DNA of 64,000 nucleotides. Origin: Deltaproteobacteria bacterium (GTDB lineage: Bacteria; Myxococcota_A; Polyangia; Polyangiales; Polyangiaceae). Below, in pieces: positions 8,280 to 18,200 of this stretch. Below the pieces are notes generated by a model that saw only the letters and a program-made list of their open reading frames with translations, was not told the DNA's origin and made no database searches. Both the position numbers and the translations under genes were made by a program. Position 1 is the first letter of the stretch. Each line of letters starts with the position of its first letter. The stretch covers positions 265,274 to 329,273 of the forward strand of contig JACRCQ010000042.1 of assembly GCA_016218915.1 (NCBI GenBank). Reading direction: 5' to 3'.

Positions 8280-11147
8280 CTACGGGCAGTCCTGCGGGCA
8301 GGTCGCTGCCGTCTCCTTGTTGTTGCACTGGTAGTCGTTGTTGCAGAAGCAGCTCAGCAGGATCATCGAAGTGTAGGGCTTGAGCACGACTTGCCCACTG
8401 ACGGTCGCCCCGTCCACGTCGCAGTACTGCACTCCCTGAAGATCGGTCGTCGCATCCGCTGCCGTCGGATTCACGATGATCCGGGAATCGTCTGCCGGGT
8501 CGTTGTGGGAGACGGTGACCTCGCGCACGGACACGTCATCCAGGGAGAACTGCGTACCGGACTTGCTGAATCCAAAGTCGAGCCGCGCGGTCGCCGACTT
8601 GGTCGCCACGAACACGAAGGTGAAGTCGGTCCGAGCGCCGTTCACCGAGGCTGATGCGACGAGCCCCACGTCATCCCATGGGTCAGAGCCTCTCCTGACC
8701 ACCGCCGTGAGCGTATCCGGAGCTGATGCGAGCGCGCTGAACTTCACCTGGTATCCGGTCCCCGCGGTCACCGCAAAGCTGTTGGACGACAGCAGGGCGC
8801 CGTCGCTCGGCGGGTTGGCGACGAATCGCAGACACCCACCGGTGAGCCCGCAATCCGCGGCCCAGGTCACGGACACGGCAGCAGGCCATCCTGCCCATCC
8901 GGTGGTCGCAGCGTCAAAGGTCCCATTGCTGATGAGATCCGCGGCTCCGGTCGGCTTGCCGACAATCGGCTCCACCCGATAGGCCTCCGTGATGTCCTTC
9001 GAATTCAAGTCGTACCCGGTCGCGTCGCGCCAGTCCTGCAAGGCGTAGTCCCGCGACTGGTACTCTCCGTTGACCTGGAGAGATTGACGAATGGGCAGCT
9101 TCCCCTTGCTATGCCAGTATCGATTCCGATCAAAGGAGCCAAAGGTGATCGACCCGAGCCATCCCCCTTCGCCGAGCGCCAATGCCTCTGGATTGGGAAA
9201 GTAGATGCTGTCCTCGGTCACGTTGTCGTGCACGTACCCCACGATGTTGACGATCGTGTCTTCGCTGAACCAGATGGCGGTCTCACGGCTCGCATAGGAC
9301 GTGTTGCCTTTGATCTGGTTCGAGTAGGAGTTGTGGATCTGGTAGCCGAGGTCAGCGTTGACGACGGTGTTGCCTTCGATCAGGATGCCGTGCGAGCGAT
9401 CGTCGGCGTAGATTCCCTGCGCAGCCGTGCCCTTGTCCTTGAAGAACGACGGATCTCCCTCGCTGTTCCCGATGGAATCGCGGACGATGTTGGACCGGAC
9501 CACGTGGGAGTCGCCGCCCATGTAGATGCCGCCGCAGTCATCGAGCAGCAGGCAGCATTGCTCGATCACGTTCTGCTCGATCAGGTGAGAGGTCCCGCCG
9601 TAGGTGCTGCACGAGTACCCGCTCGACTTGATGATGTTGCTTTTCACCTCGACCCCGGCGCCATGGACCATGATCGCGATACCACCCGGATAGGACTGAG
9701 TGCGACCCACCAGGGGGAATCCTGGCATGGTATCGAACACCTGGTTGCGCTGTACCGTGGTCTTCTGAGAGATGGCGGGGTCAGCCGACACGCTGATTCC
9801 GGTGTAGGCGCTCTTGCGCACGATGTTGTCGAGCACGTCGATGACGCCTCCGGCAGAAGGCCAGTCGACGATGATTCCCTCGGCGCCAGACCCGATGCTC
9901 ACGCAGTTCTTGACTTGCGCATAGGTGGGGCCCGTGAGCCGGATCCCGTATCGACTCGCATGACGCACTTCGAGCCCGTTGACGACGACGCCTTGCGGGT
10001 ACTGCACTTCGATTGCGGCTTCGGCCACGGACACTTCCACGTTGTGGGAAGATGGCGGCGAGTCGTCCAGGGTGCGCAGATAGAGCTTCTTCATGTCCTT
10101 GTCGTAGAACCACTCTCCGGGCGCATCGAGCATCCAGAGCTTGTTGGCAAGGATGTAGCCCGTGTTCTTGTGGAACACGCCGGCATCCTCGATACCCGGA
10201 TCGATCGTGACGCGCTGGCCGACGAGGTCCACCACCTTGGCAGGGTCGTAGGCCCATCGCACGGACCGGATGTTGATCTCGGAACCCACCAGATCCGCCT
10301 TGGACACGGCCAGGTCAGCGTCGTCGAACGAAGTCTTGTTCGAAGAATCTTCCTCGGTGTCGACGTAGAGGTAGCCGGTGTTGGGGTGGTGGGCGATGGC
10401 GAGCCGCTGGCCGTCGACCATGACCTGGTTGGTTTCCACGTCGAGGTCTGCGACGTAAATCGAATTCTGCGCAGCAGTCCACTGGGTGATGGCGCGCGTC
10501 GGCGACAGGACCGGCTTGTCGGCGCCGGCGCCGTACGAGCGGAAGACGATGGGCTTGCTCTTGTCCCCCTTGGACTTGATCAGCAGCGCCTCGTGCCACA
10601 CTTCGCCTCGTTTGAAGGCGATGTTGTCGCCCGGTACGAACGACGTGGCGTTGACCTTGGCAACCGTCTTCCAGGCGGTTTGCGGTGTGAGGCCGTCGTT
10701 CGCATCGTTTCCGGTCGTGGAATCGACATGGTACGGGCAGTCGCTGTCCGTGTTGCGGTCGCACCCTGCGGGGCAGCAGTCGTCGCCACTGGTGCACGAT
10801 GTGATGGTCACCGTGTTCTGGCAGGTCACATTGCACAACAGCGCAGAGCCGGTGAGCACGTCTTGTGTGCAGCCGTCCCCGTCATCGCACGAAGTCGGGC
10901 AGTTCCCATCGCAGGTCTCGCCTGGAGCGACCACCCCATCGCCGCAACCAGGGGCATCGCTCTTGGCATCGGGCGGCGTGGTTCCGTCGGGCGTGAGCGC
11001 GTCAGGGGAGTCAGCCTCAACGCTCGCGTCGCCGCCAGCAGCAGCGCTTCCCCCCTGTCCGACAGGGCTGGATGAATCGGATCCGCAGGACAAAGGAAGC
11101 ACGACCGACAAGGCGATCGGAAGGACCAGGAGCGTGCCATTCTTCAT
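8280..11147 (-). CDS. Giant beta-helix lipoprotein with carbohydrate-binding-like domain
   Basis: The chosen ATG (11147) is preceded by GGAGGT with 5 nt spacing and begins MKNGTLLVLPIALSVVLPLSC, a good lipoprotein signal; upstream in-frame codons lack this. The 955-residue protein has an Ala/Ser/Asp linker, a Cys-rich segment with GDGVVAPGETCDGNCP (a motif common in myxobacterial surface proteins), then YHVDSTTGNDANDGLT, opening a parallel beta-helix of several hundred residues. After it comes a jelly-roll-like carbohydrate-binding module (starting near NGTFDAATTGWAGWP, ending LDDVSVREV, as in CBM4/9-type modules), and a Cys-rich tail ending CFCNNDYQCNN...CPQDCP. The combination suggests a surface polysaccharide-degrading or -binding protein. 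Paralogue of the 4862 gene. Confidence 0.85.
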   Translation of the reverse strand: MKNGTLLVLPIALSVVLPLSCGSDSSSPVGQGGSAAAGGDASVEADSPDALTPDGTTPPDAKSDAPGCGDGVVAPGETCDGNCPTSCDDGDGCTQDVLTGSALLCNVTCQNTVTITSCTSGDDCCPAGCDRNTDSDCPYHVDSTTGNDANDGLTPQTAWKTVAKVNATSFVPGDNIAFKRGEVWHEALLIKSKGDKSKPIVFRSYGAGADKPVLSPTRAITQWTAAQNSIYVADLDVETNQVMVDGQRLAIAHHPNTGYLYVDTEEDSSNKTSFDDADLAVSKADLVGSEINIRSVRWAYDPAKVVDLVGQRVTIDPGIEDAGVFHKNTGYILANKLWMLDAPGEWFYDKDMKKLYLRTLDDSPPSSHNVEVSVAEAAIEVQYPQGVVVNGLEVRHASRYGIRLTGPTYAQVKNCVSIGSGAEGIIVDWPSAGGVIDVLDNIVRKSAYTGISVSADPAISQKTTVQRNQVFDTMPGFPLVGRTQSYPGGIAIMVHGAGVEVKSNIIKSSGYSCSTYGGTSHLIEQNVIEQCCLLLDDCGGIYMGGDSHVVRSNIVRDSIGNSEGDPSFFKDKGTAAQGIYADDRSHGILIEGNTVVNADLGYQIHNSYSNQIKGNTSYASRETAIWFSEDTIVNIVGYVHDNVTEDSIYFPNPEALALGEGGWLGSITFGSFDRNRYWHSKGKLPIRQSLQVNGEYQSRDYALQDWRDATGYDLNSKDITEAYRVEPIVGKPTGAADLISNGTFDAATTGWAGWPAAVSVTWAADCGLTGGCLRFVANPPSDGALLSSNSFAVTAGTGYQVKFSALASAPDTLTAVVRRGSDPWDDVGLVASASVNGARTDFTFVFVATKSATARLDFGFSKSGTQFSLDDVSVREVTVSHNDPADDSRIIVNPTAADATTDLQGVQYCDVDGATVSGQVVLKPYTSMILLSCFCNNDYQCNNKETAATCPQDCP

Positions 11148-11282
11148 GTGGGACCTCCGTTCGATTCCCGCTTCTGTGTGGGAAGCGCGCACACCGCAGG
11201 GTCCAGGGTAGCACGGAACGACGTGTGCTGCCTTGCACCGGGAGCGCTTGCGCCTCTCGGGCTTCCGTGCTGGTGTCTGCAC

Positions 11283-12905
11283 ATGCTTCGTCCCATCTCC
11301 TTCGCCTGTGGGATCGCGATGCTCGCCGGTTGCGGCTCCACGCAGTCCAGCGCCCCTGGGACCGTCCCTTCGCCTCGGTCGACCATGGCAGCGGAGCCGC
11401 CTTCTGCAACGGCTGGGTCACCATCGGCAACGGCTCCTGAGCCGCAGCATCCACGCGTACGGTTCGAGATTGCGATCATGTCGCAGTGCCCCTACGGCGT
11501 CCAGGCGATCAACGGCATCTACGCCATGACCCAGAGCCTTGGTGATGCCGTGGACGTGAATGTGGAGTACATCGGCTCCTTCGGCGAAGGCGGCAAGTTG
11601 TGCTCGATGCACGGCACGAACGAGGTCCGTGGGGACATCGCGCAGAAGTGCATCCACAAGGTGGCGCCGGCGCGTCTCCTCGAGGTCATGCACTGTCAGA
11701 ACAAGGACTACAAGGACGCTGCGACCAACTGGGAGGCCTGCCTTGGGCAGCTGGGAATCCCGGTAGCGCCTGTGCGTGAGTGCATCGACTCCGGCGAAGG
11801 CGCGAAGCTTCTTGCAGCGTCGTTCGAGCGCTCGAAAGCGAACGGCGACACGGGCAGCCCGACCCTGCGGATCGCTGGCAAGAAGTACTCAGGACAGCGC
11901 AAAGCCAACGATTTTGCGCGAGCTGCATGCGCGGAGATGCATCCTCCACACCCCTACTGCACGGCTATGCCTGTCTCCCCGCCTGTGAACGTCGTGATCC
12001 TGAGCGACCAGAGGTGTCCGGGCTGCAAGACGGAACGCTACGAGGGGATGCTTCGGGCTCGAATCGGCGCCCCGGTGATACGTACTTTGGACTATGGCGA
12101 TCCAGAGGGCAGGAAGCTGTATGATGCGACCAGCCCGGGCTTGTTGCCGGTTCTGGTCTTCGACTCGACGCTGGAGCAGGATCCAGAAGCGCACGAGTCG
12201 TTCAATCGTGGGCTGAAGAAAGCGGGAAGCTGGTACGTTGCGCCGCTTGGAGGCGAGTTCCATCCCAAGTGCGCGGCTGCAGCGGACTGTGCGCGCGACG
12301 AGTGCCGAGATGTCCTGTCGTGCCGCAAGGAAGTGCCGAATCGTCTCGACGTCTACATCATGTCGAAGTGCCAGTTTGGCGCAAAGGCAATCGCCTCGAT
12401 GGAGGAGGTCCTGCGCGACTTTCCTGCCACGGACTTTCGCATCCACTACATCGGAGCCGGCGACGAGAAAGCGGGATTGACGTCGATGCACGGTCCGGAC
12501 GAGGTGGCCGAGGACCGACGGGCTGTGTGCGCGATCGCCCACAGCGCACCGCAGCGAGGGTACCTGAAGTACCTGTGGTGCAGAAACAAGGATCTCAAAG
12601 ACGACGCGTGGACCGGATGCACAGGCAAGGCGACCGGTGTCGACGCAGCGACTCTTCGAAGATGCTCCGAAGGACCTGAAGGCAGTCGTCTGCTGGACGC
12701 CTCGTTCAAGTCCGGGTCTGCCGTGGGGATCGGAGCCTCACCGACCTGGATCGTGAACAACAAGTTCAAGCACACAGGGCTGGATGCCTGGACCATCAAG
12801 AAGTTCCTCTGCGAGCACAACCCCAAGAACAAGTCCTGTGCCTCGCTGCCTGCAACGCGTCCGCCGGGGAGCCCTGCTTTTCAGTCCGCACCCGGGTGCC
12901 TGTGA
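11283..12905 (+). CDS. Lipoprotein with three thioredoxin-fold/GILT-like domains
   Basis: A 540-residue lipoprotein (IAMLAGC, lipobox Cys17). Two homologous domains (about 60-218 and 353-530) carry the pattern MSxCxxG followed by CSMHG/TSMHG and a later Cys, which resembles gamma-interferon-inducible lysosomal thiol reductases (GILT) and related DsbA-like folds. In both, the second active-site Cys is replaced by Gly (CPYG at 69-72, CQFG at 362-365). Between them a shorter domain carries a normal CPGC (244-247), the only complete CxxC, with a thioredoxin-like LLPVLVFDS strand. Periplasmic thiol chemistry or metal binding is likely. The next gene starts 4 bp downstream, so the two form an operon. 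Confidence 0.7.
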   Translation: MLRPISFACGIAMLAGCGSTQSSAPGTVPSPRSTMAAEPPSATAGSPSATAPEPQHPRVRFEIAIMSQCPYGVQAINGIYAMTQSLGDAVDVNVEYIGSFGEGGKLCSMHGTNEVRGDIAQKCIHKVAPARLLEVMHCQNKDYKDAATNWEACLGQLGIPVAPVRECIDSGEGAKLLAASFERSKANGDTGSPTLRIAGKKYSGQRKANDFARAACAEMHPPHPYCTAMPVSPPVNVVILSDQRCPGCKTERYEGMLRARIGAPVIRTLDYGDPEGRKLYDATSPGLLPVLVFDSTLEQDPEAHESFNRGLKKAGSWYVAPLGGEFHPKCAAAADCARDECRDVLSCRKEVPNRLDVYIMSKCQFGAKAIASMEEVLRDFPATDFRIHYIGAGDEKAGLTSMHGPDEVAEDRRAVCAIAHSAPQRGYLKYLWCRNKDLKDDAWTGCTGKATGVDAATLRRCSEGPEGSRLLDASFKSGSAVGIGASPTWIVNNKFKHTGLDAWTIKKFLCEHNPKNKSCASLPATRPPGSPAFQSAPGCL

Positions 12906-12909
12906 CAGG

Positions 12910-14286
12910 ATGGGAGAACGCGACAGAGTGCGTCGACGTTTGCTAGCTGCTGCGGTCGTGATCGTTGCTGGGTGCGGTGGCGCTCGATCGGATCCCGGGC
13001 ACCCTGAACCTCCTCCCCTCGAGAACCTGCCCTGCAAGGGCGACGCGTCGAAGCTCGACGCCAGCGCAGTCACGGGCCGTGTGCCGACCCAGGGACGGCG
13101 AATCGCCCTGCAGATCGCCGCAGTCTGGTGCGAGATGGTGAACAGCCCTGCTGGAGCCCAGATCCAAGGTGACGTGCTGGTGCTGCAGGCCCGCCCGGAC
13201 GTCGTCCGTCAGGGTCAGGAGCTGGCAGAGGCGCTTCGTGCCGAACCCGAGGCTCGCGCGGGCGAGCCTTTCGTTTGCCGAGGCGCTCGCTCCCCAGCAA
13301 GCGGTCAGGCGCCGAGCATGGGCGGCGTGCAAGGCCAGGGCATTTCCCTACGGTGCCCGGAGCCTCTCGAAACGCGCGTGCTGCGAATGGCCGACCCGTA
13401 CGCCACGGCGCGTGCCTACTGCGACGGCCACGCGAGCCCCTGGGGAATCGCAGGCGTTGTCGCCGACAACGTCATCATCCTGGACTTCGCAGGAAACATC
13501 GTTGGATTCCAGACACGCGGATCGCAATCTCCCCAGCCCGCCAAGACCGAGGCGGATGCGGGCGCCAGCGGTGATCCATCGTCCGCGGCCAGACGCGGGC
13601 TGGTCGAGCTCGCCCGGATTCTCACCCCCGGAGTGGGACCGACACGGGACCCCACTTCGCAGGATGTCCCTGCCAGCTCGGGAATGCGGATGGATCCCGC
13701 TTGGGATGCGCGTCGCGTCGGCTTGAGCTCGTATGTTCAGCACGACTATCGGGTGCGTGTGACAGGCGCTGCGCGCTCGGCAGAAGATGTTGCGGAATTC
13801 ATGCGTAGAATTGCGGCGAGCGTGCACTTCTCGGATGTAGTATTGCAGCGGGCCCAGGCGTCAGGTGATTCCGGACCGACGGTGTTCGAGCTGACCGCTC
13901 GGGCTCGCGATCCAGGCGCTCTCAACATTGCGTCGAGCGCCGACGCAGGATCGGACTTCGGCGCTGGGATCCGCAACCCCTTCCAGGCTGTCGGGGTCGC
14001 TCCGTCGAGCGGCAGTGAAGCCCCAGCCATTGCAGACACGGTAGCGTTCGATCAACTCGTCCTGATCGCGACGCTCACGACAGGATCGCCCTCTGCCCTC
14101 TTCGCGGAGTCGAGCGGGGCCCGATCGTGGGTGGTTAAGCGGGGCGGGGAGATCGGCAAGCCTGAGGGCACGTGCAAGGCTCGCTGGAAGGTAGAGAGGA
14201 TTCAAGGATCGCGGGTCGAGATGGTTCGGAGGAGCTGCGTGGGCGGATTGGAGAGACGAACGCTGAGCGTCAAGCCTGGCCCGTGA
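12910..14286 (+). CDS. Hypothetical lipoprotein, second gene of operon
   Basis: A 458-residue protein starting at an ATG 4 bp after the upstream stop, with a lipoprotein signal (LLAAAVVIVAGCGG). The rest is soluble, with no domain I recognise; it contains a segment with scattered Cys and Trp (about 50-150), a Pro/Gln/Ser-rich middle, and a beta-rich C-terminus. Residues about 270-330 (LSSYVQHDYRVRVTGAARS, then EFMRRIAASVHFSD) read like the assembly-protein segments seen in pilus or secretin accessory proteins, but this is weak. Co-transcription with the thioredoxin-like lipoprotein suggests a shared envelope role. Confidence 0.6.
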   Translation: MGERDRVRRRLLAAAVVIVAGCGGARSDPGHPEPPPLENLPCKGDASKLDASAVTGRVPTQGRRIALQIAAVWCEMVNSPAGAQIQGDVLVLQARPDVVRQGQELAEALRAEPEARAGEPFVCRGARSPASGQAPSMGGVQGQGISLRCPEPLETRVLRMADPYATARAYCDGHASPWGIAGVVADNVIILDFAGNIVGFQTRGSQSPQPAKTEADAGASGDPSSAARRGLVELARILTPGVGPTRDPTSQDVPASSGMRMDPAWDARRVGLSSYVQHDYRVRVTGAARSAEDVAEFMRRIAASVHFSDVVLQRAQASGDSGPTVFELTARARDPGALNIASSADAGSDFGAGIRNPFQAVGVAPSSGSEAPAIADTVAFDQLVLIATLTTGSPSALFAESSGARSWVVKRGGEIGKPEGTCKARWKVERIQGSRVEMVRRSCVGGLERRTLSVKPGP

Positions 14287-14308
14287 CGCCCGGAGAGCCC
14301 CTCCCAAG

Positions 14309-14908
14309 CTATGCCCGAACAATGCGCAACCGCGGCCATCGTTCGGCAAAGCGCTTGCTTCGTACACGTTCTTCGAACACGCCAGGACTCACGCACGCGG
14401 CGTTGCGCCGAACTACACCCTCGAACAGATCCACCAGCCCAAGGGGGGCCACCACGCAAATACGGTCGTCCGAGTCCAGCCGTACGGCGACTGCGGTCGC
14501 GGTTTCTGGCCACGATCCAAGAGCGTCGTCGAGTGATGCGTGCGGTCGCGCCCGCTCGCCGGTCGCCTTCTCGTGCCACAGATGGACAGCAGCCTGGTTG
14601 ATGACCTCCCAGGGCAGGTCTGGCTGCAGCTGCGCAAGACGCCTCTGGAATCGCTCTTCGGTCTCGCGCGACAAGTCCCCTGGATCAAAGTATGCGACGT
14701 CCACGTCAGCGATCTCGGAAGGCGAAGCACTGCCGTAGAGCAGATCCCAGACGGTATTGCGAATGGCGCCCGCCCCGATGCACCCCTCTGGCAGGGCGAC
14801 TTCGCGCAGTGCACGCAAGGCGCGCATCAACCACGGGGTGGACGCGACGATCTCGACAAGGCTTTCCTGGTACTTCACAGCAACCTGGCCTCTGCAATGG
14901 CTGCGCAT
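14309..14908 (-). CDS. Nucleotidyltransferase family protein (NTP_transf_6 type)
   Basis: The 199-residue product contains the family hallmark GAGAIRNTVWDLLYG followed by DVDVAYFD, the Gly-rich turn plus acidic pair of the NTP_transf_6 (formerly DUF925) group, and a closing region with DRICVVAPLGLVDLFEG. These small cytoplasmic proteins have the nucleotidyltransferase fold; substrates are not established. Start is uncertain: ATG at 14908, GTG at 14923 and GTG at 14878 (which would trim the N-terminus to the usual family length) are all possible. It converges on the lipoprotein operon, leaving only 22 bp between stops. Confidence 0.85.
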   Translation of the reverse strand: MRSHCRGQVAVKYQESLVEIVASTPWLMRALRALREVALPEGCIGAGAIRNTVWDLLYGSASPSEIADVDVAYFDPGDLSRETEERFQRRLAQLQPDLPWEVINQAAVHLWHEKATGERARPHASLDDALGSWPETATAVAVRLDSDDRICVVAPLGLVDLFEGVVRRNAACVSPGVFEERVRSKRFAERWPRLRIVRA

Positions 14909-14923
14909 CCGCTGGTTCCGCAC

Positions 14924-15240
14924 CTGATGCGGTGGGGGGCGGATACACCATGGCGCCCCACCCGGTCAATCGTCGCGTCCTGCCCCAGCCTCGGGCTCAC
15001 AATCTCGCACCCGGCAGCTCAAGGTTTCCCAATCCGCGCCGTTCTACAGTGAAAGGAACCCCATATCCCGCAAGGAGGTCATGTTTCTGCCCGGGTCTGA
15101 TCCCAACATGAAAAGGTTCTGTCTGCCCGCCCTGGTGGGTCTCCGACAAAGGCAACCGCGCACGAAAGGCGCGAGCGCAAAGCCATTGACCTAACGGCAC
15201 CCTGGGTGCCCACGGTTTGAAGGGCCGCTTGGAGAAAGCC
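14924..15240. other. Gene-poor stretch before the subtilase gene
   Basis: About 317 bp between divergent genes. No convincing gene is seen; a 37-codon frame at 15080 has a Shine-Dalgarno too close to its ATG and no recognisable product. The stretch carries a palindrome at 15196-15210 and presumably the promoters of both flanking genes. Confidence 0.4.
15196..15210. promoter_or_regulatory. Palindrome upstream of the subtilase start
   Basis: GGCACCC, T, GGGTGCC is a perfect 7-bp dyad around one base, 30 bp before the GTG start at 15241. Too tight to be a terminator hairpin; it could be an operator. Confidence 0.35.
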
Positions 15241-18200
15241 GTGCCGCCTGATTTCCGCCGACATCGATCTGCCCTGCGTTCCCGACGCGCAGCCGCGCTT
15301 TCCGCGTGCAGCGCAGTCCTTGCCCTTCTCGCAGTCTCCTGCAGCCGCCCGATTGAAAGCGACCGCTCTGACCCAGCTCCCTCTCCGTTTTCCGAGACCC
15401 TGACCACCCCGTCCGGAGCCACCTACCGGGCCCACGAGGTCATTGCCCGCCGCAAGCCCTCGGTTTCGCCGGCAGAGTTCGAGACTGCGATCCGCGCGGT
15501 CGGCGGCACACCCCACCACGGAGCATCCCCTCTCACCGCCGTTCTCGGCTTCGTACGCTTCTCCCTACCAGCGACGATCACCGCTGATACCGCCATCGCC
15601 GCGCTGCAGGCAGCCGGCGTCGCGCAGTCTGCGGAGCGCGACTACGTGGTGAGCTTCGAAACCACGCCGAACGACCCGATGTACGGCCAGCAATGGGGGC
15701 TTGCGCGCATGAAGGCCCCGGACGCCTGGGCTTTGGGCACTGGAGCCCAGTCGATGCTGGTTGGAGTCGCAGACACAGGCGTGAGCCTGGATCACCTGGA
15801 TCTCGCGGCGAACCTCGCGATCAACGACCAGGAAATCCCAGGCAACAACGTGGATGACGACCAGAACGGGTTCGTCGACGATCTGCGCGGGTGGGACTTC
15901 GTGCAGAACGACAACCTGCCTGCAGACGACCACGGCCACGGCACGCACGTGGCGGGGATCATCGGCGCAGTCGGCAACAACGCGCTCGGAGTCACAGGGG
16001 TCAATTGGCAGGTGCGCATCCTGCCGGTCAAGGTCTGTGACGCCAAGGGCTCATGCTACGCCTCGAACATCGCAGAGGGCATCGCGTACGCTGCGAAGCG
16101 CGGCGTACGGGTGCTGAACATCAGCGCTGGAGGGTTTCACGAGCCGCTGTCCTACGAGCTCAGCGCCATCGACCTGCTTCGCGCAAGCGGCGGCATCCTC
16201 GTGGCTGCTGCGGGAAATTCTGCGGCGAATACGGACGTCACCCCGCACTACCCATCGTGCTACGCCCGCGACAACGTCATCTCCGTGGCTGCCACGGATT
16301 CCTCGGACAAGCTCGCATCCTTCTCCAACTGGGGCCCCTCCTCTGTGCACGTCGGGGCGCCAGGCGTGGCAATCCTGAGCACTGTGCCTGGCAACCAGCT
16401 CGCGAGCATGAGCGGCACTTCCATGGCCAGCCCCATGGTCGCCGGTGCAGCCGCCTTGTATGCGTCGCAGCACCCGGACGCCTCCCCTCCAGAGCTTCGA
16501 TCCGCGGTCCTGTCCTCTGTGGAGGTGGTCCCCTCGCTGCAAGGCAAGGTTGCGACCGGCGGTCGCGTGGACCTGCTCAAGCTCATGTCTGGAACGAATC
16601 CTTGCGCCTCCAGCAAGGTGGACTGCGACTCCCATGCTACGTGCTCACCCGCAGGTCAGACCTACACCTGCACCTGCAACCCTGGGTGGACCGGCAGTGG
16701 CAAGGTCTGCTCCGATGTCGACGAGTGCGCAAGCACCCTAACTCCGTGTGCGCCCGAAGCCGAGTGCACCAACACGCCAGGCAGCTACACCTGCGCATGC
16801 AAGGCTGGGTACGCAGGCGATGGCAAGACTTGCGCCGACTTCGACGAGTGCAAGGCAGGTACAGCGCAATGCGATCCGAATGCGACCTGCACCAATGCGC
16901 CTGGAACCTATCTGTGCACGTGCAAGATAGGATTCGAGGGAAGCGGCAAGACGTGCACCGACGTGGACGAGTGCAGCGAGGGAACGGCGCAATGCCCTGG
17001 CATCACGGTCTGCCACAACACGCCGGGCAGCTACGAATGCCAGTGTCCCCAGGGATACGAGAGCCAGAACGGGACGTGCGGGGACCTGGACGAGTGCGCG
17101 GCAGGGCTGGCCTCCTGCGATCCCCACGCAGCCTGCTTCAACGCCGAGGGGAGCTACACGTGCATCTGCCTGCCCGGATACGCAGGGGATGGGTTCTTCT
17201 GCAGCGACGTGGATGAATGCGTTCCTGGCATCAACGACTGCGATGCCCACGCCGACTGCTTGAACAAGCCCGGATCCTACCTGTGCACATGCTGGCAAGG
17301 CTGGGCAGGGGATGGCAAGACCTGCAGCGACGTCGACGAGTGCGCGCTCGGCATCCACGGCTGCAGCAGCAATGCGACCTGCACGAACTCCCAGGGCGGA
17401 TACGGGTGCACGTGCAAGCCGGGATACAGCGGAGACGGCAAGACGTGCACGGACGTGGACGAGTGCGCGAAGCCGGGAACGACCTGCCCTGCTCACGCGC
17501 AATGCAAGAATCTCAAGGGCGGCTACACGTGCGTCTGCGTGGCGGGCTGGGCAGGGGACGGGACGACGTGCACCGACGTCGACGAATGCACGGACGGCAC
17601 GCATGGATGCTCGGCGCAGGCGACCTGCACGAACACGCCCGGCGCCTACACGTGCACGTGCAAGGCCGGATACCAGGGCGACGGCAAGACGTGCACGGAC
17701 GTGGACGAGTGCGCTGCGCCCGTGTTTCCCTGCTCGGGCATCGCGTCGTGCACGAACCTGGACGGAACCTTCAGCTGCGTGTGCAAGAGTGGATTCTCGG
17801 GGAACGGCAAGACCTGCACGGATATCGACGAGTGCGCGCTGGGAACGGATGACTGCAGCGCGGATGCGACCTGCACGAACACGTCCGGGGGATACACGTG
17901 CACATGCAAGCCACCGCTGGTGGGGGACGGCAAGACGTGCACGGATCCGAACGAATGCGCGCTAGGAACGGATGACTGCAGCCCGGATGCGATCTGCACG
18001 AACACGAAGACAGGCTTCACGTGCACCTGCAAGCAGGGGTACAGCGGCGACGGCAAGACGTGCACGGACATCGACGAGTGCATCAAAGGGACGCACAACT
18101 GCGATCCCAACGCCTACTGCAAGAACAGCCCTGGCAACTACAGCTGTCGCTGCAAGAACGGGTATGGCGGCGGAGGCTTCGTGTGCGAGGACATCGACGA

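Noticed and set aside
9084..11075. 663-codon plus-strand open frame
   Set aside because: It is the mirror of the beta-helix lipoprotein gene at 8280-11147, which has signal, motifs and Shine-Dalgarno; the plus frame shows only Val/Asp/Arg shadow composition.
14997..15080. Minus-strand frame reading HDLLAGYGVPFTVERRG
   Set aside because: Looks protein-like but has A/T-rich third positions and no start; probably chance.
15080..15193. 37-codon frame after AAGGAGGT
   Set aside because: The Shine-Dalgarno is only one or two bases from the ATG, the product has no features, and third-position composition is poor.
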